A stretch of DNA of 64,000 bases from JAJACP01 sp964350245. GTDB taxonomy: Bacteria > Chlamydiota > Chlamydiia > Chlamydiales > JAAKFR01. Shown here piece by piece: positions 1-8,375 of the stretch; within the stretch, counting starts at the first letter, position 1; each line of letters starts with the position of its first letter. The position numbers were made by a program, and so were the translations under genes. The notes under the pieces are model-generated. The model ran no database searches. It worked only from the letters and a program-made list of their open reading frames with translations, and had not been told where the DNA came from. Location: assembly GCA_964350245.1 (NCBI GenBank), contig CAYGJC010000002.1, positions 62,001 through 126,000 on the forward strand, written 5' to 3'.

Positions 1-440
1 ATAGTAAGGTTCTGGATGTTCGTAATGTGACCTATATTTTTGGGCCCTCTTTTGCCTGGCCGATTTTAAATTATGGCCGCTTGATGAATAATGTACGCGC
101 TCAATACGCTCGCTTTTATCAGGCGGGGCTTGCCTATCAAAATCAAGTGCTCTTCGCGGTTAAAGAGGCAGAAGATGGGCTGTGTGCCTTTATCAAGTCG
201 CATGAGGAGGTGACAGAGCTTGAGCAGAGTGTTAAAGCTGCGACTCGGTCAACAGAGGTTGCCCGTACACAGTATGTGGAGGGAATTGCGGACTATACGC
301 GTGTGCTTGAGACCGATCGTTCGCGGTTAGACGAAGAAGATCGGCTCGCCATCGCGCAAGGAAAAATTGCGTTGAGCTTGGTGACTACCTATAAGGCTCT
401 TGGGGGAGGGTGGGAGCCGTTTATTTGTGAGAGTGAATGA
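1..440 (+). CDS. RND efflux outer-membrane factor, NodT/TolC-type, C-terminal part (5' truncated by window)
   Basis: The reading frame is open from base 3 and ends at 438-440, so only the last ~146 residues are present. The sequence G-P-S-F-A-W-P-I-L-N-Y-G-R, followed by a long amphipathic helix that includes the pattern ARTQYVEGIADYTRVLE, is typical of the second repeat of OprM/NodT outer-membrane efflux proteins. These trimerise into the exit duct of tripartite RND or ABC drug pumps. The protein ends soon after the last helix, as the family does. The inner-membrane pump and adaptor would be expected upstream, outside the window. The next gene starts inside its stop codon (ATGA), so the two are probably cotranscribed. 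Confidence 0.85.
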   Translation, partial: SKVLDVRNVTYIFGPSFAWPILNYGRLMNNVRAQYARFYQAGLAYQNQVLFAVKEAEDGLCAFIKSHEEVTELEQSVKAATRSTEVARTQYVEGIADYTRVLETDRSRLDEEDRLAIAQGKIALSLVTTYKALGGGWEPFICESE

Positions 441-1321
441 CGACTCAAAGAACGATAGAAGTGGATGGTCGTAAGATTTGGACCGAGTCATTGGGTGATC
501 CGGCACATCCTCCTGTGCTTTTGATCAGTGGTGCGGGAGCGCACGCCCATTTTTGGACTGACACCTTCTGCCATCCTCTTGTGGAAGCCGGTTTCTTTTT
601 AATTCGCTATGATTTGCGTGATGTGGGTCTATCTGATTCTGGAGGAAAAGACTACACTCTTCAAGATTTGGTCGAAGATGCTGTTGAGATTCTTAATGTC
701 TACAATATCCGGGCCGCCCACATCGTAGGACACTCAATGGGGAGCTACATTGGGCAATTGATGGCTCTCTCTCATCCCGAGCGGATGTGGAGTCTCATCT
801 CGATTTCGGCCGGACCTGCCGGAGAGACTGAGCGTTTGCTCGCACCGCAAACAGATGCCGAAAAAGAAAGGATGATTGCCACGTGGCGGGTGATGCTCAG
901 GAACCGTCCTACTCAAGACTTTGAAGAGAGTTATCCGGGTTTTGCTGCTGTTTGGGAGTGTCTCAATGGAAACATCCCTGTCGATGAGTCGCTAGCACGC
1001 GCTTATACACAAGAAATGTATACGCGTTCTCGCTACCCTGTGGGCGCTCATGAGCCCCACATGAGAGTCATGCAGCAGATGGCCCAGACGCTTAAAGAGA
1101 GAGAAGCGATGTTTGCGAAGATCTTGCTGCCTACTTTGATCATACACGGCGCAGAGGATTCTCTTGTTCCTCTTGAGCGGGGTGGTATCGCATTGGCCGA
1201 GGTATTACCACACGCTACGCTCGAAGTGGTTCCCGAGATGGGGCACATGCTATTTGATCGTGCCCTACAAGAGGAAGTGGCGCATAGAATTGCACTTTTT
1301 TTAAAGGGGATTGATGTTTAA
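437..1321 (+). CDS. alpha/beta hydrolase
   Basis: A 294-residue alpha/beta-hydrolase-fold protein without signal peptide. The nucleophile elbow is GHSMG (Ser100). The acid is probably Asp241 in HGAED, and the histidine is His270 in EMGHMLFD, which completes the triad. The oxyanion-hole region is the SGAGAHAHFW stretch near residue 31. It resembles small esterases and the haloalkane dehalogenase/epoxide hydrolase relatives (for example aclacinomycin methylesterase RdmC types), but the substrate cannot be read from the sequence. It starts with ATGA over the stop of the efflux gene, and its own stop overlaps the start region of the following outer-membrane protein. All three therefore probably lie on one transcript. 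Confidence 0.85.
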   Translation: MTTQRTIEVDGRKIWTESLGDPAHPPVLLISGAGAHAHFWTDTFCHPLVEAGFFLIRYDLRDVGLSDSGGKDYTLQDLVEDAVEILNVYNIRAAHIVGHSMGSYIGQLMALSHPERMWSLISISAGPAGETERLLAPQTDAEKERMIATWRVMLRNRPTQDFEESYPGFAAVWECLNGNIPVDESLARAYTQEMYTRSRYPVGAHEPHMRVMQQMAQTLKEREAMFAKILLPTLIIHGAEDSLVPLERGGIALAEVLPHATLEVVPEMGHMLFDRALQEEVAHRIALFLKGIDV

Positions 1322-3179
1322 ACGTCTTCTTCTTCTCCTGCTTATGCACCAAGTTGCGCACGCCAACGAATTTTTAACCGATGTCCGTTTTGAAGCAGGC
1401 ACGCAGCAGAGTCTGCAAATCGATAGCCGCTACGCTCTTTATCAACAAGGCAGCCATCTTCTATTTGCTAATTTAAGAGGGGGCATTGGATCGACCACTG
1501 ATACGTTTACTCCCGGAACACAAGCCCCTTTTCTTGAGGGAAACTTAGGCCTTAACTACAGAAAAAGCTATCGGTGGGGCATTTTAGGATTCTACTCTTA
1601 CTATGGCCAACTGAAAACACCTTATGACAATGATTTCTCACGTGCGGCTTTGGGTGCCGAGTACTTTACAGACCACTATGGAGGCTATTTAAACTTTTAT
1701 GCACCTGTTGGAGAACGAGTTCAGACAATTAGCCGAAGGTTTGAGTTCGGTGAAATCAGCTATTACTTTCAAGGGCATGATCTATATGAGAGGCTATTTG
1801 GTAGAAAGGAACATATGTCTTCCTTGGGCATCGAGCTTGGTTTAGATCGACGATTTGGTCGCTTAGAAGCCCGGGCACGTGGTTATTATTATACGCAAAA
1901 CAGAGAGGGGGGAAGTGTTGATTTGAGCTACGATTTGAATCGAAACGGTCAGCTTAGGTGCTGTGTTGGGTATGATTCTTTCTACAAGACCCAAGTGCAG
2001 ATTGGGTTTTCCTATTCGTTTGGAAATCGAGCCATTGCCAATCGGTGTAAACGACGCGCCTTCCGCCCTGTACGGCTGGAAGAGTTTTTCTGGGTGCAGC
2101 GGAATCGCAAAGAGGCAAGCGATGAGATTGTCAAAACGGATTTCTATTTTGTCGATAGCGCTAGATCCTATAGTGGGGGATTTCAAGGTGATGGTACCTT
2201 TGAGGCACCATTTTTAACTGCCCAGTTAGCCAATACGGCCATTGCAACGGTTCCCGATGCGACAGTCTATTTTTATCAGGGAACAGGACCCTATCAGAAC
2301 TTTGGGACCTTCAATCTTTTTGGAACTCAAACCCTCACAGGGGAGGGAGGAGATTACCTATTTAGGAGAACGGTTGTGCTTCCCGGCTCTAATGCCACCA
2401 GGCCGTTTTTGGCGCGAACGGCAGCTCAGCAAGCGGCCAATACGCCCCTGGTTACCGTAACGGATGGAGGAGCGAATGTCATTGAAAACATTGGTTTGAG
2501 CAATATTTCTGGAGCTGTGGCCACAGGGGGATCGATGGTTACGGCCATTGGCAGCTCGATTGATTCTTTGAGGATGACCAACGTCACATCAAGCGACAAA
2601 GTCTCTCTGTTTTTAACTAGTGGCAGCCAAGAGATTGGTTTATATGAAAATGATATTTACGGGGTGGACATCAAGACTTTTAATTCTGCTGCATTGGATC
2701 TGAAGGTTGAGGACAACATCTTTCGCACAAATACAATGGTCGCGACTCGATTCAATCAAGCCATTGGAGCCTCCCTCTTTTTGGAGTCTCTGAATAGCTC
2801 GGTCTATACAGTCTCCTCTATTCGAGATAACACGTGTTTTAATACCCGGCTGAATGGAAATGCTCACTTGGGATTTGGGTATCTCTCCTCAGGTACAGCC
2901 ACCAATGTGACCCCCAATGGATTTATGGGGAATACCTCGATTGGAACTTTTGTAGGATCTACTGCGGGAGCCTTTTTGTTTCAGGGAGTCGATGCATCAA
3001 GAGTGCAGGTCGAGGGATGTTTTGACAATTTTTCTTCTGGAAACGCTTTCACACTTCAGCTTTGCGATATTAACATCAAACAGGCGGGCGTGCCGGCGAA
3101 CGCAGCGGGGCTCTCTCAAGCGAATAATAATACAACGGTGTCGACTTTCTTCTCCGTTGTCATCACTAATACGCCTTGA
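1314..3179 (+). CDS. inverse-autotransporter-like outer-membrane protein with beta-helix-type passenger
   Basis: A 621-residue secreted protein. I start it at ATG 1314 rather than the TTG three bases earlier, because the purine-rich site AAAGGGGA at 1303-1310 is better spaced from it. Residues 1-18 are a signal peptide (MFKRLLLLLL... ending around ANE). Residues ~20-240 alternate aromatic and polar residues with patterns such as GFYSYYG, ALGAEYFTDHYGGYLNFYAPVG and SYDLNRNGQLRCCVGYD. These look like the beta-barrel domain of inverse autotransporters (intimin/invasin family). The remainder (~290-621) is rich in short Gly/Asn/Thr/Ser beta-strand repeats such as GGANVIENIGLSNIS and resembles a right-handed beta-helix or pectate-lyase-like passenger. 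It overlaps the convergent peptidase gene by 14 bases. An adhesin or surface role is inference; the barrel assignment is moderately sure. Confidence 0.65.
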   Translation: MFKRLLLLLLMHQVAHANEFLTDVRFEAGTQQSLQIDSRYALYQQGSHLLFANLRGGIGSTTDTFTPGTQAPFLEGNLGLNYRKSYRWGILGFYSYYGQLKTPYDNDFSRAALGAEYFTDHYGGYLNFYAPVGERVQTISRRFEFGEISYYFQGHDLYERLFGRKEHMSSLGIELGLDRRFGRLEARARGYYYTQNREGGSVDLSYDLNRNGQLRCCVGYDSFYKTQVQIGFSYSFGNRAIANRCKRRAFRPVRLEEFFWVQRNRKEASDEIVKTDFYFVDSARSYSGGFQGDGTFEAPFLTAQLANTAIATVPDATVYFYQGTGPYQNFGTFNLFGTQTLTGEGGDYLFRRTVVLPGSNATRPFLARTAAQQAANTPLVTVTDGGANVIENIGLSNISGAVATGGSMVTAIGSSIDSLRMTNVTSSDKVSLFLTSGSQEIGLYENDIYGVDIKTFNSAALDLKVEDNIFRTNTMVATRFNQAIGASLFLESLNSSVYTVSSIRDNTCFNTRLNGNAHLGFGYLSSGTATNVTPNGFMGNTSIGTFVGSTAGAFLFQGVDASRVQVEGCFDNFSSGNAFTLQLCDINIKQAGVPANAAGLSQANNNTTVSTFFSVVITNTP

Positions 3180-5112
3180 ATAGCTCCGTGTAGAAAAAAG
3201 AGAGGAGATCACGCCCAAAAGTGGTCTCCTGATCGCGTGAATCACTCCCTCCATGTCCACAGGATCTTTCTAGGCGGAGCAGAATAGGGCGGGAGCTCCC
3301 ATTGGCTTCTTTCAAAGCTGCATAGAACTTATAGCTGTGCATCGGCACCACACGGTCGTCGTGGTCGGCCGTATTTACTAGTGTGGAGGGATAGTGCGCA
3401 CCTGAAATGATATTGTGGTAGGGAGAATAGCGCATGAGATAGTCGTGATCGGCAGGGTCGTCAGGATTTCCGTAATCGCAGATCCAAAAACGGCCGATTG
3501 TATAGAGATGAAAGCGGAGCATGTCGAGCACGCCCTTGTTGACAACTGCTGCGCCGAACAGTTCAGGACGTTGTGTTAAAGCGGCTCCCATTAGGAGCCC
3601 TCCATTGCTGGTGCCAAAAATTCCTAACCGCTTAGGACTCCCCACATGATTGTTGAGGAGCCACTCAGCTGCTGCAATAAAATCATCGAAGACATTCTGC
3701 TTGTTATGGCCGCGTCCTTCATCATACCATTTAGAGCCAAATTCTTTTCCCCCACGAATATTCGGGACTGCCAGTACACCACCTGACTCGATCCACTTAA
3801 GTTGATAGGACCGAAAAAAGGGGGTCACGGGAATCCCAAATCCTCCATATCCGTAGAGAAGTACGGGGGTCTTCTTATCGATTACAAGATCTTTTTTGTG
3901 AGAGAGGAACATCGGTACCCGCGTGCCATCTTTACTTGTGTACCAAATCTGTTGCGTAACAATCTCAGAAGTAGCAACGTGAGGTGTATAAAGTGGTTCG
4001 GTTTGCGTGCTCTGCACATCGTGGCTATAGATTTGAACGGGCGTAAAAAAATCGGTGTAGGAGTAGAAAAGCGTCTGATCTGAACTGTCGAGCTCTATAG
4101 AGCCTCGATTGGGCAGCGGTAGTGTATAGAGATAGCGACCGTTACGATCAAAAATTTTGAGTTGCGCGCAGGCATCGGCGCAATAGGAGCAGGCGATTTT
4201 GTCTCCAACGACTTCGGCTTCATCAAGTAGATCACTTGTCTCTTCAATCAATGTTCTTTTCTCTTTTTGCGCGTTAATCGCAATGAGTTTGCCCATGCAA
4301 CACTTTTCGTCTGTGATGAGTAGAATCTCATCCCCGATACTGCCCACAGGTGTCACATCAAAGTCACCGGGAGCCATCAGTTGATAGGAGCTATGATCCA
4401 GAAGATCGATGAGGCGGATACCGACCCGTTTGACTACTTGAGGACGCTCCTCAATTAGGATGTAGCGGCCATTACAAACCATTTGTGGGTGGTAAAGAAT
4501 CAGATCTTCATCTGGCTGGTATAGAAGAGTATCCTCTGAAATAGGCGTTCCTAGCTTGTGCGCTAAGACGGCCTGGCAGTTGCGTACATAATAGATGGTT
4601 TCATTATCTTGATCCCAGCAGATTTTAGAGAATTGGATCTCGGTTAGGACCTCAGGTAAATCGTCTCCCGTCTCTAAATCAAGCACGTGCCACTCGAGTT
4701 GATCAGATCCGGCGATCGAAAGCCCATACGCTAGATGACGCCCATTAGGACTAATTGAGAAGCTCACAAGCATGACTTCTCGATCAAACAGATTGGGGTC
4801 GATCAGCGTATCGGTTTTATTTCCTTGCCTGCGCACAAGAGTTGCTTTATTGGCTCCGGCATCTCGTTTTAAAAAGTAGAGAGTTTTTCCCTGTTTTTGT
4901 GGGATCCACCAGCGCTCGATTCCAGAAAGAGCGCAGAGCTCTTGTTCGAGAGCCTGTGCATTTAAACTGGAAAAGTAGCTTTCACTGAGAGCATTTTGTT
5001 CTTCGATCCACTGTTGCGTGGCCGCAGAGTCCTCCTCTAGCCAACGGTAGGGATCGGCGTGTGCAGTAAGGGTCAAGGCTATCAGGCATAAATTCAAAAA
5101 AAGTTTTCTCAT
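3166..5112 (-). CDS. prolyl oligopeptidase family serine peptidase (S9A), secreted
   Basis: A 648-residue peptidase of the prolyl oligopeptidase/oligopeptidase B class. The start chosen (5112) gives a clean signal peptide MRKLFLNLCLIALTLTAHA. A 26-residue longer frame from 5190 exists but would bury it. The mature protein begins with the family's DPYRWLEED N-terminal motif. A seven-bladed propeller region follows to about residue 400, then the catalytic domain. The catalytic triad is Ser502 in GTSNGG, Asp585 in ADHDDRVVP and His620 in CGHGGSD. The oxyanion/substrate loop LLYGYGGFGIP is also present. It should cleave short proline-containing peptides in the periplasm or outside the cell. It is convergent with the autotransporter-like gene and divergent from the ATPase gene across the inverted-repeat region. 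Confidence 0.92.
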   Translation of the reverse strand: MRKLFLNLCLIALTLTAHADPYRWLEEDSAATQQWIEEQNALSESYFSSLNAQALEQELCALSGIERWWIPQKQGKTLYFLKRDAGANKATLVRRQGNKTDTLIDPNLFDREVMLVSFSISPNGRHLAYGLSIAGSDQLEWHVLDLETGDDLPEVLTEIQFSKICWDQDNETIYYVRNCQAVLAHKLGTPISEDTLLYQPDEDLILYHPQMVCNGRYILIEERPQVVKRVGIRLIDLLDHSSYQLMAPGDFDVTPVGSIGDEILLITDEKCCMGKLIAINAQKEKRTLIEETSDLLDEAEVVGDKIACSYCADACAQLKIFDRNGRYLYTLPLPNRGSIELDSSDQTLFYSYTDFFTPVQIYSHDVQSTQTEPLYTPHVATSEIVTQQIWYTSKDGTRVPMFLSHKKDLVIDKKTPVLLYGYGGFGIPVTPFFRSYQLKWIESGGVLAVPNIRGGKEFGSKWYDEGRGHNKQNVFDDFIAAAEWLLNNHVGSPKRLGIFGTSNGGLLMGAALTQRPELFGAAVVNKGVLDMLRFHLYTIGRFWICDYGNPDDPADHDYLMRYSPYHNIISGAHYPSTLVNTADHDDRVVPMHSYKFYAALKEANGSSRPILLRLERSCGHGGSDSRDQETTFGRDLLSFFYTELFKAY

Positions 5113-5190
5113 AATAGGCTGACTTTTTGAGGTTAAGGACGAGTATGTCATAATGCCCTCTAAAAGAGCAATGCTCGCTCTTACATTCAT

Positions 5191-5237
5191 TTTATCCTTG
5201 AAAATCTAAAGACAGCCTTTACATTTTCAAGGATAAA
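5191..5237. repeat. inverted repeat IR1 upstream of the DUF4143 ATPase
   Basis: Two 21-nt arms, 5191-5211 and 5217-5237, pair with a single C/C mismatch around a 5-nt loop. The outer 15 nt (TTTATCCTTGAAAAT and its complement) are perfect. Read on the minus strand, the left arm is followed by ATG at 5190, giving the same AAGG-ATAAA-ATG arrangement that starts the ATPase on the plus strand. No U-run follows, so it is not an ordinary terminator. Confidence 0.9.
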
Positions 5238-5266
5238 TGCTGCTTGATCGCTTTTTGACTAGCAGA

Positions 5267-5311
5267 TTATCCTTGAAAATCTTAAGATGAGCTTTAGATT
5301 TTCAAGGATAA
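5267..5311. repeat. inverted repeat IR2 abutting the ATPase start codon
   Basis: A second copy of IR1. Arms 5267-5280 and 5298-5311 are perfect 14-mers (TTATCCTTGAAAAT), with partly paired inner sequence CTTAAG/CTTTAG. The right arm contains the AAGGA ribosome-binding sequence (5304-5308), and the ATPase ATG at 5313 follows directly. A folded transcript would hide the ribosome-binding site. As DNA it could equally be a palindromic operator. Confidence 0.9.
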
Positions 5312-5312
5312 A

Positions 5313-6455
5313 ATGAAGCGCGACTCCTCTCTTTCTAAGATAGACGACTATTTTCGTACCCACCCTATTGTAGCCATTTTAGGTCCAAGGCAGTGTGGCA
5401 AAACGACTTTAGCCAAAATGTATTGCTCAGAAGGATTGGAACGCTCTCACTACTTCGATCTGGAAGATCAAACAGATTTGGAGCGCCTTCAAGACCCCAA
5501 GCTTGCGCTTCAAGATCTGGAGGGGTTGGTTGTCATCGATGAAATCCAAAAAATTCCAGACCTTTTTCAAACATTAAGAGTTCTTGTTGATCGGAGTCCG
5601 ACAAAACGGTTTTTGATCCTTGGAAGTGCTTCGGCTGAGCTCACCCGACAGTCATCAGAGACTCTTGCCGGGCGGATTGCCTATATTGAACTGACACCCT
5701 TTTCTTTTTCCGAGACACATGAATGGAAAAAACTGTGGTTTCGGGGCGGGCTTCCAAAGTCATATCTAGGAGAAAACGAAGAAGATAGTTTTTTGTGGAG
5801 AAAATTTTATATTGCCAATTTTCTGGAACGGGATATTCCTCAGCTGGGAATTGAGATTCCGCCTCACACATTGCGTCGCTTCTGGGCGATGTTGGCTCAT
5901 TATCATGGAAACCTATTCAATGCGGCAGAGCTAGGACGTTCGTTTGGCGCCTCAGGTGCGACGATGCGGCGTTATTTGGATATCCTTTCGGGAACGTTTA
6001 TGGTGAGACAGCTCTACCCGTGGCATGAGAACTTAAAAAAGCGGCAAGTGAAAACACCCAAGATCTATTTTCGTGATTCAGGCCTTTTGCACTCACTGCT
6101 TGACATTGAAACGGTTTCAGAGCTAAGGGTAAATCCCAAAATAGGCGCTTCATGGGAAGGGTTTGCGTTAGAAGAGATTCTACGGGGGCTTGATGTGGAT
6201 GCCTATTTTTGGTCGACCCATAGTGGCGCTGAACTGGATCTCTTTTTTCAGAAGAAGGGCAGTCGGTATGGTGTGGAGTTTAAGTATTCCAGCGCGCCTA
6301 AAATGACCAAATCGATGCACCAGAGTCTTCAAGATCTTTCTCTTAAAGTGCTTACAGTGATCTATCCTGGAGATGTCGATTACGCCTTGAGTGACCGGGT
6401 TCAAGTCAAAACTTTAGAAAGCTACTTATCGGGCATGCAGGATGAATGGGCTTAA
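5313..6455 (+). CDS. AAA-type ATPase with C-terminal DUF4143 domain
   Basis: A 380-residue protein. The Walker A motif GPRQCGKT spans residues 24-31. The Walker B motif VVIDE is at about 73-77, in the LVVIDEIQKIPDLF pattern typical of the AAA_14 family. Sensor-like text follows in LGSASAELTRQ. The C-terminal half matches DUF4143: GGLPKSYL near 145, a winged-helix-like SGTFMVRQLYPW segment, then KIYFRDSGLLHSLL, and finally a nuclease-like GAELDLFF...YGVEFKYS core. Such ATPases are common, often multicopy and horizontally spread in bacteria and archaea. Their function is unclear, although roles in mobile elements or toxin-antitoxin-like systems have been suggested. The SD-ATG lies in the right arm of IR2, so its expression is probably controlled by that structure. 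Confidence 0.9.
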   Translation: MKRDSSLSKIDDYFRTHPIVAILGPRQCGKTTLAKMYCSEGLERSHYFDLEDQTDLERLQDPKLALQDLEGLVVIDEIQKIPDLFQTLRVLVDRSPTKRFLILGSASAELTRQSSETLAGRIAYIELTPFSFSETHEWKKLWFRGGLPKSYLGENEEDSFLWRKFYIANFLERDIPQLGIEIPPHTLRRFWAMLAHYHGNLFNAAELGRSFGASGATMRRYLDILSGTFMVRQLYPWHENLKKRQVKTPKIYFRDSGLLHSLLDIETVSELRVNPKIGASWEGFALEEILRGLDVDAYFWSTHSGAELDLFFQKKGSRYGVEFKYSSAPKMTKSMHQSLQDLSLKVLTVIYPGDVDYALSDRVQVKTLESYLSGMQDEWA

Positions 6456-6506
6456 CCAGGATGCTCAAGAGTGAAACGCGTTATGAAATCAAGCTCTGAT
6501 TCTCTA

Positions 6507-6535
6507 TTGAGTCGTCATGACTTTTATCGTATGAT
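6507..6535 (+). promoter_or_regulatory. probable sigma66 promoter of the aroC-amiA operon
   Basis: A TTGAGT -35 box (6507-6512) and a TATGAT -10 box (6530-6535) are separated by 17 nt. Transcription would start near 6542, giving a ~20-nt leader before the aroC ATG. Confidence 0.6.
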
Positions 6536-6561
6536 CGATGCTGCGGATTTGTTGGTTAGGC

Positions 6562-7500
6562 ATGCGTAACTCATTTGGAAACATTTTTCGGATCACAACG
6601 TGGGGCGAATCGCATGGAAAGGCGATCGGAGTTGTTGTGGATGGCTGCCCAGCCGGTCTCACACTCACCGAACAGGACATTAACGAGGAGCTGATGCGCC
6701 GAGCGCCGGGGCGGCATCGACACACCTCTGCCCGCAAAGAGCCTGATCAAGCAGAAATTCTTTCAGGCGTTTTTGAAGGAAAAACAACGGGAACGCCACT
6801 CTCTATTTTGATTCCTAATCGGGATGTCGATTCAAGCCACTATGAGCCGATTAAAGATCTTGTGCGACCCGGACATGCCACCTACACCTATCACAAAAAA
6901 TATGGGCACTTTGATTATCGAGGTGGCGGGCGTGCCTCGGCCAGAGAGACGGCTTGTCGGGTCGCAGCCGGCGCGATTGCCAAAAAGTACCTGAGTCAAT
7001 ATGGCATGCGGATCGAAGGGGAGCTGGTTGAAAAAGGAGATATTGAAGCCGCATTGGATGCGGGCGATTCGGTCGGAGGAGTTGTAGAGGGACGTATTTT
7101 GGGTGTTCCGGTTGGTTTAGGAGAGCCGGTCTACCAAAAAATGGAGGCCATGCTGGCCCACGCCATGCTCTCGCTCCCTGCCTCTAAAGGATTTGAGATC
7201 GGTGAGGGCTTTCAAGCAGCCACATTGCGGGGCTCTGAGCATAATCAAGTGCCCTCAGGTGGCACCTTGGGAGGGATTACAGATGGGGAGGTGCTTGTGT
7301 TTCGCGTCGCCTTTAAACCCACCTCAAGTATTGCCTTGCCCCAAGAGACGGTGACGTTATCGGGTGAAAAAGCGAAACTCACTCTGCCTAAGGGCTCACG
7401 ACATGATCCCTGCGTGGCGATTCGAGCCGTGCCGGTCGTGGAGGCGATGGCCGCACTGGTCTTAGCTGATGCATTTTTAATGGACCGGTCGTGCCGATGA
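6562..7500 (+). CDS. aroC: chorismate synthase, compact form
   Basis: Converts 5-enolpyruvylshikimate-3-phosphate to chorismate, the last shikimate step, using reduced FMN. I start it at ATG 6562 because family members begin with a short M-x-N-x-x-G-x-x-F motif. The upstream frame adds eight unrelated residues. The signature motifs are TTWGESHG with His18, RPGHAT with His105, RGGGRASARE (120-129), and RHDPCVAIRA near the end. The protein has 312 residues against about 355-365 for most homologues. The missing segments fall after residue ~154 and in the loop around 226-234, where GSEHNQVPSGG replaces a longer stretch. The stop overlaps the rsmH ATG, so it heads the cell-envelope operon. Confidence 0.93.
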   Translation: MRNSFGNIFRITTWGESHGKAIGVVVDGCPAGLTLTEQDINEELMRRAPGRHRHTSARKEPDQAEILSGVFEGKTTGTPLSILIPNRDVDSSHYEPIKDLVRPGHATYTYHKKYGHFDYRGGGRASARETACRVAAGAIAKKYLSQYGMRIEGELVEKGDIEAALDAGDSVGGVVEGRILGVPVGLGEPVYQKMEAMLAHAMLSLPASKGFEIGEGFQAATLRGSEHNQVPSGGTLGGITDGEVLVFRVAFKPTSSIALPQETVTLSGEKAKLTLPKGSRHDPCVAIRAVPVVEAMAALVLADAFLMDRSCR

Positions 7501-8375
7501 GTGAGCATGTTTCCATTTTAGTGGAAGAGTATCTCGCTTTTTTTGCCGAAAAAAAAATTCGACGTTTTGTTGATGGAACGGTGGGTGCCGGAGGCCATGC
7601 ATCTGCTCTCTTAAAGGCGCATGGCGAAATCGAGTCGTTCTATGGGATAGATCAAGATCCGGAGGCTCTGGAGATTGCGCAAAAGCAACTGGAGCCTTTC
7701 AAAGAGAAGGTCTCTTTGATTCAGGGTAGTTTTTTTGAGATCGATCAGCTTGTTGATGGACCACTTGAGGGGATTTTCCTCGATCTGGGAGTTTCATCGA
7801 TGCAGTTGGATCGTCCTGAAAAGGGCTTTAGCCTCTATAAAGAGGGACCGCTTGATATGCGGATGAACCCGGAGATGAGACTTGATGCTGCAACGGCAGT
7901 GAATACCTTCTCGGAAAAAGAGCTGGAGCGTATTTTTCGGGAATATGGTGAAGAGCCACGTGCGCGTGCGGCTGCAAAAGCAGTTGTTGAAGCGAGGCGG
8001 AAAAAAAAGTTCAAAACGACAACGGATTTGACAGAGGCGCTCAAACGGGTCTTGACGTGGGGTGGGCGGCGAGGCAAAAAGATTCATCCCATGACTCTGG
8101 TGTTTCAAGCGCTTCGCATTTATGTGAACAATGAGCTAAAAGGATTGGAAGAGATGCTGCCTAAAGGAGTGGAGCTGCTGAGTTCCGGAGGGCGATTTGG
8201 GATCCTCACGTTTCATAGCTTAGAAGATCGGATTGTCAAACATACCTTTCGACAACTGGCAAGCGAGAAAAAAGTGACACTACTGACAAAAAAGCCGCTG
8301 ATACCGGGTTTGGAAGAGATGCAGCGTAATCCCCGTAGCCGTTCAGCTAAATTGCGTTTTGTGGAAAAGTTATGA
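7497..8375 (+). CDS. rsmH: 16S rRNA (cytosine1402-N4)-methyltransferase
   Basis: RsmH (MraW) methylates C1402 in the ribosomal P site and is classically the second gene of the division/cell-wall cluster. I use the ATG at 7497, which overlaps the aroC stop as ATGA; a GTG two codons earlier is possible. The protein has 292 residues, the family norm. Visible motifs are the SAM-binding DGTVGAGGH near residue 27, GIDQDPEA, LDLGVSSMQLD, the GPLDMRM box, and the C-terminal LTFHSLEDRIVK. The next gene starts with ATGA over its stop, so translation is coupled to ftsL and ftsI. Confidence 0.96.
   Translation: MSEHVSILVEEYLAFFAEKKIRRFVDGTVGAGGHASALLKAHGEIESFYGIDQDPEALEIAQKQLEPFKEKVSLIQGSFFEIDQLVDGPLEGIFLDLGVSSMQLDRPEKGFSLYKEGPLDMRMNPEMRLDAATAVNTFSEKELERIFREYGEEPRARAAAKAVVEARRKKKFKTTTDLTEALKRVLTWGGRRGKKIHPMTLVFQALRIYVNNELKGLEEMLPKGVELLSSGGRFGILTFHSLEDRIVKHTFRQLASEKKVTLLTKKPLIPGLEEMQRNPRSRSAKLRFVEKL

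Noticed and set aside
5113..5190. 26-residue N-terminal extension of the prolyl oligopeptidase
   Set aside because: It would hide a clean signal peptide. The AAGGATAAA-ATG at its start is explained by the inverted repeat, though use of this start cannot be fully excluded.
5191..6480. IR1/IR2 as terminal inverted repeats of an insertion sequence around the ATPase gene
   Set aside because: No matching arm is found downstream of the ATPase gene (6456-6561), and no transposase or target duplication is visible.
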